NCBI RefSeq assembly: GCF_022376445.1
Contig: NW_025955142.1
Span: forward strand, 1 to 64,000
Direction of reading: 5' to 3'
DNA: 64,000 nt
Source: Fomitopsis serialis
Lineage: Eukaryota > Basidiomycota > Agaricomycetes > Polyporales > Fomitopsidaceae
Positions within the stretch are counted from its first letter, which is position 1; the number at the start of each line of letters is the position of its first letter. Under the pieces are notes generated by a model. It searched no databases, was not told the DNA's origin, and saw only the letters and a list, made by a program, of their open reading frames with translations. Both the position numbers and the translations under genes were made by a program. Positions 21,858 to 32,859 of the stretch are shown here, one piece after another.

Positions 21858-24800
21858 AGGAACTCTTTGCATGTCTGAGGAAGGTAGCACCCAGGTGTGT
21901 TCTATCTCGCGCCCGGCTGGGCCTTACTGCGCATGCTGACGTTGTCTGCGGAAGCATGCCAGGCAAGAGGCCTGCGCTACCTCCCTGGCAACGCTTGTGG
22001 TCCCCTGCTGGCTGCCAACGTTTCGTCTCCTGACGCCCATGTGGGGATGGATGCTTCAGGCTTTGCCGGGTGACCCCATCCTCCTTGTGTCGTAGGAGAA
22101 TGCGCGCTGGTCTCCTGCGGCGTCCGCCTGCTATTTGTTGCCGAGCCCGCGTCGGCGTGCACGAGCACGCCTCTGGATGTCCTGCGGCAAGCTGCGTTGA
22201 TGTTCGCGTTGGGGATCGGCCCGGGTGATCGCATCCGCAGTTTGCTAAAGGAAGCCCGCCGCGCCGCTCTCTAGCTCGTGCACGGAGCCTCACTCCAACT
22301 GTCGTTGGGCTTCTCCACCCTCACCGCCGGGTGTGCCGGCGTGCCTCAAAGCTCCCAACCATGCGCCAACTGTGCGCACCCGGCTTGCCTGACCCTTTTC
22401 GTACTTTGTACTGTGATGCATATTACGCTCCCCGCCTCTGCCTGCCCTCCGCAAGTTCGTCTCGCCGGCACCTGCTGGCACCGCCCTGGCGCGCTGGCGG
22501 CCCTCCCATGTGGCCTCCTTCCTTCTGGGCGACGAGAATAGTCATGTTGTATGCTAGGATTAGAATTGTTTTGGGGTTTGGATAAGAGAGTACGCATGCT
22601 ACAGCTAATTCTATAGTACTGTACCTCTGCTCGAGAAAGCGCGCATGGAGGAGGTCGTCGGGCCTTTGTGCGAGTGTCAAGCTCGTGCAGCAAGCTGCAC
22701 CCTTCGCGGGCTGACCTCGGCCCCAAACCTCCGTCTAGCTCGCCCTCGACATTCCTTGACGTGGTCTACGACTGGCACGGACTGTTTGGATCATGTCCAA
22801 AGGCACCTGGTCGAATCCATCACACGCCAGCACCCACTCATCCACAGCCCCTTCATCGCCCTCAAGTCACTTCGTCACCTGCCACCGGCAGCGGCCCGTC
22901 ACCTTCGCCTGGCGTACGTCCCCTACTGCGCCGGCCACACGTCACCCCGCAAACGTTGTCGCCCATCGTTTCATCCACGCGCCTCACTCCGCCCATCGTT
23001 GCCGATTGCTGGCCGTTGTCCCCGCCACCCTGCCCTTCGCCACCGCGGCTCACGCATCACCCTCACGCCTGCCCGTCGTCCACGTCACATATCGTCTGCC
23101 CTGCCCACTATCAGCCATGGCTGACTTTGCTCACCGTGGCACGCAGCCCTTCGATCCGAATACCGCGGAGTTACCGCTCTCGGACGGTTTAACCCTTTTG
23201 GGCACACCGATGCGCGTGCTTGACTCGCGCTCTCTCACCGCCTGCCACCCTTGCCCACCTCCCGCCGTTCAGTCTGTCGCCCTCCCGACCTCAGATCACC
23301 GCCCTCGCCCACGGATACATCATGCCCAACCTGCCCTCAAGAATCTGCCATTGCGCAGGCCGCAGGCGCCACGCAAACGCGCCGGCGCGGACACGTTCGC
23401 AACTCTCAAACCAGCGCGACGAGCGGTCGCTACGGGCTCTAGCGACGCGTCAAAATCGTGGCTGCGGCCGTGAATGGGGTGGGGAGTTGAGGATCAGGTG
23501 GAAGAGGAAGGAACGAGGGTGCATGTGCCCAGCGGGGCTGCCAGAGCAGGTGAGTCGCCCCCGCCGCCCCCTTCGCTACTACCCATAAAAACCGCTTTAG
23601 TATGCATCTCCGGCAGCGTGCTGCGTGGTCGACGCCTGCAGACCCCGGCGAGGTCTGCCGAGGCCGCCGCGTCGTGAGATGCTAGCGAAGCCACCACGCG
23701 GTCGTCAACAGAGGCCCAAGACCCGAGGTCCCACCATCCTCATGCAGGGCTCGGGGAATGTCACCATGCGTCGCCCCAGGGGTGCTTGCTGCCGTGAAAG
23801 TACACATCGGGCACGAGGACCACGAATGAGCGATGTTCCGCGAACAAGCACCCGACTAAGGACCCGACCAACAGTAGCCCGTTGAGCACGGCCCCAGAGA
23901 GCGCGGATGACTGCGAGCCCGGCTAGCAAGAGTCAGCCCCAGTGCGACCCCACCGGACATGACACGGATGAGCGCGACGCAGGTGAGTACGAACCCGCTC
24001 GCGGAGGAGCGACACGAGGCTCAGTGTCAACAGGACTCGCACGACGCTGACGTGCGCGGCGCACACGAGCTCGACGATACAGTGCGCGGCCACGGGATGA
24101 CGATGGGAAGCAGGAGGTTATAAAGGAGCATCCCGGTGAGGGCCAGCGGACCCATGACGAGACCTGATCGGGAGAACGCCCAGGGCGCGTGCGATCAGTA
24201 TATGTGCAGCCAAGACAGACCTGCTGAGCAGGAGATCGCCGCGGTTGAGCCCGGCAAATCCAAGCACGAGAGGGACGGCCGTCAACGAGCAGTTGCACGC
24301 CGTGGACGAGTCCTGAAGCAGGTGCCCGCGAAGTGAGCAGAATCGGAATTGACGCAACGAGGATGACCACAAATATGACCAGGATGTGCTGACCAAGACA
24401 AACACGAGCGGGATGAGTGAGTGTGGGCACCATGAGCACGAGCAGATCGAATGTGACGGGCATGGGTGTACCGTGATACGGATGAGTAGTAGTATGGATT
24501 AGTAGTAGCCTAAGTACGGATTAGTAATAGCTTAAGTACGGGTTAGTAGTGGCCTAAGTATAGATTAGTAGTAGCCTAAGTACAGAGTAGTAGTACTGTA
24601 TGTACCAGCCTAAGTACGGATTAGTATGGCTTAGTAGTAGCTTAAGTACGGGTTGGTAGTGGGCTAAGTACAGAGGAGAAGTACAGAGGATTAGTAGGAG
24701 CCTAAGTACAGATTAGGAGTAGCTTAAGTACAGATTAGGAGTAGCTTAAGTAGAGAGTAGTAGTACTGTATGTACAGATGTGTAGGAGTGTAAGTGTGGA

Positions 24801-25377
24801 TTAGTACGGATTAGTAAGAGTTTACATACAGATTAGTAGTAGCCTAAGTGCAGATTAGTAGTAGCTTAAGTACAGAGGAGTAGTAGTGTAAGGATGGATT
24901 AGCAGGCCTAAGTATGGCTTAAGATTAGCTTGAGAATGGATTAGTAGTACCCTAAGTACGAATTACCATGAGCTTCAGAATGGATTAATGAGATTGGATG
25001 TGATTGACAGCATGTACTGTGCAACTTGTCTGGCCCAACATACCTGTAAGTGAGACAGATTAGTGAGGATTAGTGTGGATTAGCAATTGGATTAGCACTG
25101 GCTAGTGCTATGGATTATGTGAGGATTAGATTAAGGTTAATCGTGACTAATCGAAGGATTAGAGCAACTTGTCTGGCCCAACATACCTGTAAGTGAGACA
25201 GATTAGTGAGGATTAGCAATTGGATTGGTACGGGCTAATGCTATGGATTATGTGAGGATCAGAATAAGGTTAATCCTCGTCAATGCAAGCATTAGATTAA
25301 CAGTAGTTCATTAATGTACCCCTTTTAAGCTAAGAAATGTTCATTAATGAACAATCATTAATCCAACTTAAATGACA
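20629..25377 (+). mobile_element. Right part of a KDZ-type element, copy 2
   Basis: Almost identical to 1-4739 and longer by ten bases. Contains the transposase C-terminal exons, the tail (21858-24470), the minisatellite (24474-25010) and the right end with the GTTCATTAATGAAC palindrome. The end ...CCAACTTAAATGACA at 25377 abuts the C-terminal coding sequence of a caspase gene read on the opposite strand. The tail's open frames (for example around 22793-23473) are low in complexity, and I do not call them genes. Confidence 0.8.
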
Positions 25378-28272
25378 AAGACGCCATTGTCGGTGCGAGT
25401 CTGAGTCGTACGGGCCCATGTCCGCCGCGTCTTTACACGCGTCAAGGGAGACATCGTAAGATTGGCCGCGTTCCGTCTTGCAGTAAGTCAGATGGCCTCC
25501 CGTCGGAAGCGCGACGGAGGTTCGAACTTTCATCGGCATCGTCCCCCAAGCGGATATCGCCGCTCTAGAGTCGTCCTGCATCGCGAAGTTGAAGGAAGCA
25601 CCGTTGACTCGACCCTCGACTCGGACTGTACAGCTCACGGCGTCAACCTGCTTCGCCGTAAGTGGGACGCCATCCCGACGTGAAGGCGGCATGGTGAACC
25701 GCGTGCCCTTGGTGACGCCATTGATAGCACCTGCATCCACGCGGAAGGTCTCGTCATCGATGCGCTTGATAGCATACGAGTACACCTCTCCCTCCAACAG
25801 GCTCCGACTGAGCAGCAGTCGATCCCTATGCTTGCCGTCGCACGTGGGATGTTGCCAGGTCAGGGGCAGTGGCCCTCCGCACAGCTCCGTCGCCTCAGCG
25901 CTCACCAGAGCATCTATGAGACGTGCGTACGTGAGCTGGCGCAGGGGCTGCTTCTGGGCATATGCCTTCCGCAAGAACGCGAGGAGGCTGTGCGTGAACG
26001 TTCCGCGTGTGCGGGGCTCGCAGTTGCTGCGCCCGTCGACGACAACTCGGACCGTGACGTTCGCCTCGCGCGCATACCCATCTTCTTTGCACGCCGCCAA
26101 CAGGACGTGCGAGTTCCGCGCCGCACCAAAGAAGCCCTCGGAAGTGACCGGTTTCACGCCGTGAGCGTCGTCTACAGGCCAAGTCCATATAGTGTGATCG
26201 AGTGTCGCCTGTATGGGGAGGCGTTTAACTTCGGGATTGAGCGCGCGTATCCTACCAGCACAAGGGATCTGCGCTTCACGCGCGAGGCCTCTAGAGTGAC
26301 AACTGTCAATGATCGTGACCTGGAGATACGAAATCGATGTCAGTGTCTAGTAAGTACTGAGATAGGGATACCAGATAAGGTGCTTACTATGTTGTCTCCT
26401 TTCTCGTGCGCCAAACGCCGCATGAGCCCATCGAACGTCCGGCCCGGGATGCCATTGACTCCCCCGTTTCTGTTCGTTGTGTGAACATCATACGGGCAGA
26501 TCGTCTCGATCGTGTCGCCCTGCGAAGCCGCCCAACCGTCAGGCGCCCTTTCGCGATCCCCGTGGCCGGCGTAGAAGAACACCAGGGCATCTCCGCGGCT
26601 GATGTCAGGGTTGGAGATGAGATGTTCTTCAAAGCGACGAAGAATCTCGCTACGCGTAGCTTTCTCGTTGCTGAGTCTGGCGATCTGTTTGGAGGGGACC
26701 TGCAGAGTCTCCGTGAGGAAGTCGACAAAGTCGTCACCGTCATTGACGCAGCCTTCCAGCGAAGTGATCTTCGGGTCCTTGTACTTGTCGATGGCGATGA
26801 CAAGTGCAAAGATGCTTTTCCGCACAGTGGGTCTACGTATCAGATGGTCAGCATTGTCATGTCAGGGTGGATAAGCATTGGCCGCACTTAGGTGGTGGCG
26901 GTGCCAAAGGAGACCGAGGACGCGGCCGTGGAATAGGAGGCTCGGGATCATAGTAGATGATGACCGTCACCACATCATGAAGTTCCTCCAGTAGCTTCGA
27001 GCGGTCCTCTGTCCAGTGCCAATATACCTGTGATCGACGGGCCGAGACTTTGATGGCGACCAAGACGAGAGTAGTGTCACTGTTCGCGTTCGTGGTAGGC
27101 AGCAAGCATCTGAACCGTGTTGCGCCTTCCACTACTGCATGTATGCGGCCCACTGGCACATACAGCGCACCGTCCTCGTATGTGACTCGGATTGAGTACT
27201 TGGAGAGTGACTTGCCCACTGCATAGGTCGTGAACAACAAGCGATTCTTGTGTTCGCCTTCGCAAAAGGGGTGCTGGTGGTGAAGCATCAGATCTGGCTT
27301 CATCGTAGGCAGGCGATCCATCAGACACGCGTAGGTTGTACGCGAGTATTCCTGGAGGCTCGCCTCGCTCCGGAAGGCGTCCACAAGGTTACGAGTGAAA
27401 AGCCCACGGACGGTGACGGCGGTACCCGCTGCAGGGTGGGCCGCCTTGGCGGTCTCCTCAGGCTGACACGCAGCTAGAAGCAGGTGGGACGTTATAGCCG
27501 GACACCCGAAGCCATCGAAGGTCGTTGGGACGTCGGGGGTTACAGTGACCACTTCCTTGTCAGGCCACGCAGGCAACGGAAGCCGCGTCAGGGTGCTAGG
27601 CAGGGATCGTGACATCTTGCATTCACCCTCATCTGCAGTCCCTCCTCGTGGAAAGCTGCAATCGAAAATCGCAACCTGTTGAAGATATTAGAGCTTGAAT
27701 ATGATGCCGGCCGCACTGAGAGAAATAGTACACACAAGATTATTCCCCTTCTTCTCTGCCAACTGGTCCATCAAAGCGTTGAATGTCCGATCCGGAATGC
27801 CATAGATCGGGCGGCACTTCGGGCTGACAAGTCCTTCGAAAGCCGACTGGTCATAGGGACAGATGGTCTCGACTTTCTTTCTTTCCGGCCAGTCCGCTGG
27901 AGCGTCTATGCGGTCGCCATAACCTGCGTAAAAGACGAAGACGAGGTCGTCCCGTCCAATCCGCTCATTATTGATGAGATATCCATCAAACGCGGACAGG
28001 ATATTGTCCCGCGTAGCGGACTCGTTGACCAACCTGAGGATGTTGCTAGATGGAACGTGCAGCGAATCTTTCAGGAACCTCTGGAAGTACTCGCCATCGT
28101 TAACACAGCCGTGCAAGTTCGGTATGGCGTCGTGCTGGTACTTGTCGATGGCGATGATGAGCGCAAAGACGGTAGGACTGATTCCTTGGGTCTGGAGAGA
28201 CTATGAAAATGTACAGACTACAATGAGTTCGAGTTCTCGCGTAGCAAGGAAGTCACGTACCGGGGACACCAT
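25378..28272 (-). CDS. Two-domain caspase-like (C14) protein, 3' end cut by a mobile element
   Basis: Exons 28272-28261, 28191-27736, 27675-26888, 26832-26388 and 26319-25378 join with GT-AG introns of 55-71 nt and consistent phases. The first caspase p20-like domain has IIAIDKYQHD, GCVNDGEYF, FYAGYGD and IFDCSFPRGG, so both catalytic positions are altered. It continues into the family's SHLLLAAC and GLFTRNL segment and then a proline-rich linker. The second domain has VIAIDKYKD, FFYAGHGD and IIDSCHSRG, that is, both catalytic residues, then SHVLLAAC and LTYARLIDAL. After about 310 residues of this last exon the frame enters the element and ends within 16 codons (stop at 25330). The family's C-terminal domain (see 53776-56049) is missing. 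The alternative is two genes, the first ending at 26857. However, only about 25 bp would then separate that stop from the second gene's coding sense, and the second has no ATG start there. Caspase-family calls are firm; the fusion is likely. Confidence 0.7.
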
Positions 28273-28449
28273 GCGTGCTGAATGGGCGAACAGCTGAGGG
28301 TTACGGCCAGCATTACTCCCTTATATCTGCCAGTGGAATAGAGCTCGGGCCCTGTCACGTGTGGGAGGTCCAGAAGTCAAATGGGCGGTGAGGATGCATG
28401 GCCTCCGCCGCTCGACCACACGAGAGAGGACCCTGCCATTGAGAACGTA

Positions 28450-28745
28450 CTGTAGAATTTAATTCAATCCGGCGGTCACACGTCACAAGGCCCCTCGCCG
28501 CACCGGAAAACGGCCCTTGTCACAGGTCACTGAGGGCCCCGCCGGTCGTGACAAATGCATATATTTTTCGCCGCCTCCGGCGGCGGTCTCCAGCACGCAT
28601 TTTGGTGATGTTTTGAGCGCATTGACGCGCCGCCGCACCGTCTGCGCGCATGTGTCACACGTCACCATCGCCCGCGCCGCGCCGTCTTCAGGCGGCGCGG
28701 CCGTCACACGTCACAACCCGCGCCGGATTGAATTAAATTCTACAG
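28450..28745. mobile_element. MITE, 296 bp, perfect 25-bp terminal inverted repeats, TA target duplication
   Basis: 28450-28474 (starting CTGTAGAATTTAATTC) is the exact reverse complement of 28721-28745. TA flanks both ends (28448-28449 and 28746-28747). The GC-rich interior repeats GTCACACGTCAC several times. The size, long perfect inverted repeats and TA duplication fit a non-autonomous Tc1/mariner-type element. It lies about 180 bp upstream of the caspase start at 28272. Confidence 0.9.
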
Positions 28746-28747
28746 TA

Positions 28748-30660
28748 ACGGAGGGTGGTACAAAATGTGATTTTCGGATACACCTTCCGCTAACGCGCAC
28801 GATTCATTGGTACTCATCAAAGCGTTCGCTGGCTGTGACGTTGGCATTGGAATGGTAGCACCGCTTACCGTTCAGTCGGAAAATTCGGTGGTCCTGTGCG
28901 GCATGTTTGGAGACACACGGTTGATACCGAGAAGCACGAAACCCCAGGCTGCGACAATATTATTATTCGGATGACGTTGCAATGAATTGGGATAAACGCA
29001 CCACTGATTAAGACTGCTCTTCATGATACGTCACAAGATCTGCATGTCGACCCTCGTTTTCATCGTGGCCAATTGGGACGACTGCAAAGAAATCAGTAGT
29101 AAAGACGTTCACGAATAAACGGCATGGGAGACACTCCAACCAGCAGCATATGTAGGAAACTTTTTGACGAAGCTACACGGTGTTAGTCAGCAGTACGGGT
29201 GAGATCCGCGGGCTGCGGAGAGCATGAAAAGTCAGTGACTCAATAGAGTTCAAACGAATGATTGAGGCTACATGCGTTACTCGTCGCCTCGTGCACGATG
29301 TGTTCCTGCTGCATGCCAAGTTGAGACACTCGAAGACAGCGGGTCACCGGAGTGTCTGTCCACTTCGGTTCTTCCAGTCTCAAGCACTGGCGCTGCGCCA
29401 AATAATATGAGTAAAAATCTGCATGTACAGAGCACGTACATACGTCTGTCTTCAGTAGGATTTAGTCCAAAGGATAGTGTGAGGCGTAAAGCGTGTCACT
29501 CCAGCATTATAGTAACGAACACTGTTCCATCACAGATTTCAGTCACATGCCGATTCGCAGGTCGCAAGTAACTTACCTCGAATCCCCGACTGGGAATGAT
29601 TCCGACCTGTCACGGGTTTCTGACAGGACAAGACCGCCATCAGAATGCGCGTTCTGTGGGCGAGACAAGCACCCTCCCGTTGCCTCATCGAACCTCAAGG
29701 GCCTCAGGCCCCAGGTTGAACGTTTGAACGTTGACGGTTCTGACACCATCTTATGGTGGTCTGACGCTCAAATTCGCAGATGCAATCACGGTCAGAACTG
29801 AAAGTTCAACAAAGGTGCCCAAAAGGTGCCCCACGTACATAGACCCTGCAATACCTGCGTCCGCTGACAGATATAGCAGCATTCCACGACACTGATAGAC
29901 TTGATTGATCCGAATTCGTGTGGGGCAGAATAGAAGAATGATTTACATACTGCGTTTGAAGACGAGCATCAGTGCTCCGCGGCGAATACTCTGAATGTGT
30001 GCTAGCGCTCACTTACCACTATTCCCCCATGTCTAGGTCTGGTCTGCCGGAACAATCCTGAATTGCGTTTTTACAAATACAGGCACACGCCCAAATGGGT
30101 CCAGTGGTCAAAATTGAAAGTGGAACCGATGATTCTGGCGCCGCCGACATCTGACCAATTCAACGGCGGTGTTCTTTGCTCGCAACAGCTCTCTGTCGTC
30201 CAGCGTGAATCACATCAACCCGAAATTGACGAGTGTGCATGTCAGTCAGCGGTGAAGCTGGCAATGCATGGGACAAACTGCGACTCACGGAAGGATAGTT
30301 ACGCCCAGAATATTGCCATGTACACGAGCGCATTGGGAAGCACGGCATACTGGCAGTAGGAGAAGGTCAGGCTGCTGGTCTGCCGGGCCCGATATCGTCT
30401 GAGTTAGTTCATTCAGCATTGTCGATTGCTGGTCGATTGCAACATGTATTGTAAATCGGGACTACCAGACGATGGACCACGAGCCCAAGAATCGCCGACA
30501 TGAAGATATCGGAGGCGGAAAGCGTGACCAGTGTTGCATACGTGCTCAGCTGCGGATCTCTGCGCGTAAGTTGCACTTCGATGGGCGGTGAAGGCTGAGT
30601 TACTGAGTCTGGATTAGAATATGGGAAGACGATTCTTAAGAACGGAGGGCATCGGAGCAT
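28748..30660. other. No recognisable gene
   Basis: Only short frames occur on either strand, without domains, clear splice chains or TATA-start pairs. Base composition is more balanced than in the elements on the left. I see no long repeats. Confidence 0.4.
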
Positions 30661-30704
30661 AACGACGGTGGGAGTGGACATGCAGCCTAACCATCGTAAC
30701 TGGG

Positions 30705-31469
30705 GTGCAGTGGCAGTTAGCGTTCGGCGTCACACGCAACGCTGGGCGAACACACGACTCACAAACACCTCGCCACGACAACTTCAGGCGCCTCCTGCGC
30801 TGCCAGCAACCCCACGTCCAGCCCTTCGGCCTGTGGAAGCGCCACGCCCGCTACCACGCTCAGCTCAGCGCACTTTGGTACAGCACGGACGAGGATGCCG
30901 CCCTCCCTCGCGCCCGCGAGGGACAGGAGATCCTCCGGAATACCTTCAGGGCGATTTGGCGCCACGGAAACCTGTCGCAGGTGGGTTAGCCCCGGTATGA
31001 TCTATGTGGGGTGCCGTACTGACATGAGTCTCGCAGCATCTCTGTCGTCGATACTCACAATTACTTCAGCCAACCATGCGCGTACTACTTTACATCCACG
31101 CCCTCGACTCAGCAGACACGACCGCCCGATTACGCGACACGCTCGCCGGGCGTACAGCGCAGGTGTTGGAGGAGACTATCGGGCGCAGCGCGGAGATGTC
31201 GCAGGCGAGCGTCCTCGCGTCCTCGCGCGACGCGGCGGTCTGCTCGCTCGTGACCGTACACGTGAATTTAGCATCCGCGAAGCGCCAAAGATCACATCTT
31301 TACCGGTCGTCCGCGGTTGGTCCGCAGCCTCAGGCAGTCTCTTCGCTCCTCTCAGTGCGCGACTACGCGTCTGTTGTGCTCATTGCTCCTCCACCGAACA
31401 ACGGCGTCGCGCATCGGCAGTGCTGGGATCGTCACGCGCCGTGCATCATGGACATGCGGGCGTGACGGC
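30705..31469 (+). CDS. Possible spliced gene of unknown function
   Basis: A frame through about 30705-30980 has plausible protein character (LWKRHARYHAQLSALWYS, EILRNTFRAIWRHGNLSQ) and ends at a GTGGGT donor-like site. A second frame from the ATG at 31076 to 31465 begins MRVLLYIHALDSADTT. Whether they belong to one transcript is unclear and no family is recognised. It may be a gene fragment. Confidence 0.3.
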
Positions 31470-31479
31470 ATATGAGCCT

Positions 31480-32284
31480 GAGTGACATGGTCGCCGAGTC
31501 GCTGGAGCCTGGCAGGAATGGTGGACGACATGGGCTTGATCGTAGTGAGTGGGGCAACGTGTATTGACATCAGCTATTCCGCTCATCCTTTAGATCTCCG
31601 TGTTTATGCAGCCCATATGTGTTCAGCAGGTCCCGACGTCGCGAGCTTGAGCGTTGGATGGCCCGTCGTCAACCTCCATTGATAAAAGCGCGCATATATG
31701 AGGTCGCCGGATGTCACCTTGTTCGCGTGGCATGCCCGAGATGTTCTTCGTCGCTAGTGTGCGGCCTCGTTCTGTGAGGCAGTTGGGAGGCGCCTGGGAA
31801 GCACGGAGCGTAACAACAGGGCGCGGCTGGCGAGGTCGGGAGCAGTACTGTGGCCAAGGGGGTGGGGGTAACAGGAAACCGAGTGAGCCTTGCAACATCT
31901 TCTAGACTAGGGGTGCGTTGACCGTATTGCGCGCGGTAGCCGCATCTTGGTTTTTCGCACTTACTTAACCTGCTCAAGGTTCGTCTCCGATCTCCGAGTC
32001 GCCTTTCGCTGGTAATCAAGTCCGAATGGACGATAAGCGGACCATACTCACCTGAGGCACCACTCAGCAACATGTATGTGTCTCATTTATATTTAGCGAC
32101 CCGCGGCGAACTGTGCACACTGTGACTTCGTATATCTGTCGCTCGTCAAATAACTAGACTGGTCGGCAAGACTCATATAATCATTTGCATATCCGATTCA
32201 ACGCAGTTCGCGCCAACATTGTTACAGTTAACATGGTAGATCTTACTACACCCCGACGCCTCGTGCTAACAGCGCCCTGCGTAT
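31480..32284. other. No recognisable gene; downstream flank of the hydrophobin
   Basis: Short frames only, no domain. The part near 32285 is the 3' flank of the minus-strand hydrophobin gene. Confidence 0.35.
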
Positions 32285-32748
32285 TCACAGGACAATGTTG
32301 ACGCAGCCGATGGAAATGAGGTCGCCCTTTTCAATAATCAGTTAGTCACTTCTCATGTGCGCGAAGAGACCGTCACTTACAAAGCCATTCTCTTCGCAGC
32401 ACACAGGGGCGTAGCTGCAGGACTGTCCGACAGTCAGAGGGCTGCAGCCGATCCCGATCAGGTCCTCGAGGTCCTCAACAACAACGCCGATGAGCGCAAG
32501 CGCGGCGGCACCCGCAACGGACCCCGCCTGAATAGGGAAACCTGCGTCAGTACATCGCATACGCTATACTGGTGCATTCTTACAGTCGTGGTCGTCTGGC
32601 AGCATTGCGCGCCGCCGGCGACGTTGCACTGGCTGACGGACGTAGCCGTGGGCGTGGCAGTCACAGTGACGGTGGTCGTGGGCTCCTCCCATGCAAAGGC
32701 GGCGGTCGCGAGGGAAGCGGCGGCGAGAAGGCGAGTGAACGAGAACAT
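32285..32748 (-). CDS. Class I hydrophobin, 117 aa
   Basis: Exons are 32748-32584, 32527-32381 and 32326-32285, with introns of 56 and 54 nt, a typical three-exon hydrophobin layout. The protein starts MFSFTRLLAAASLATAAFA, a signal peptide, followed by a Thr/Pro-rich stretch. The eight cysteines follow the hydrophobin order: SQC, QCC, IGC, QSC, VCC, IGC. A long hydrophobic segment (ALALIGVVV) lies between the third and fourth. Hydrophobins are secreted and self-assemble at air-water interfaces to coat hyphae and fruiting bodies. A TATA box lies 90 bp upstream. The gene appears intact. Confidence 0.95.
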
Positions 32749-32837
32749 GGCTAGCAACAGTGTGTATGAAGCCGCTCGAAGTGGGATCTCGAGGGGTTGC
32801 TTGAGACTGGGGAGACGAGCTGCACAGTTGAGTGTCT

Positions 32838-32843
32838 TTATAC
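32838..32843 (-). promoter_or_regulatory. TATA box of the intact hydrophobin
   Basis: TATAAA on the minus strand (TTTATA on plus) lies 90 bp before the hydrophobin ATG at 32748, a usual position for highly expressed fungal genes. Confidence 0.65.
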
Positions 32844-32859
32844 CCGCGACGGAGTTCTC

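Noticed and set aside
22793..23473. 226-codon plus-strand frame in the element tail
   Set aside because: Low-complexity Ser/Pro/His-rich text; the matching frame in copy 1 is broken by a one-base difference; no domain and no conserved start context.
26857..27615. Second half of the first caspase domain as a stand-alone gene
   Set aside because: It continues the frame from exon 27736-28191 through a normal intron, and its end is better explained by splicing to 26832.
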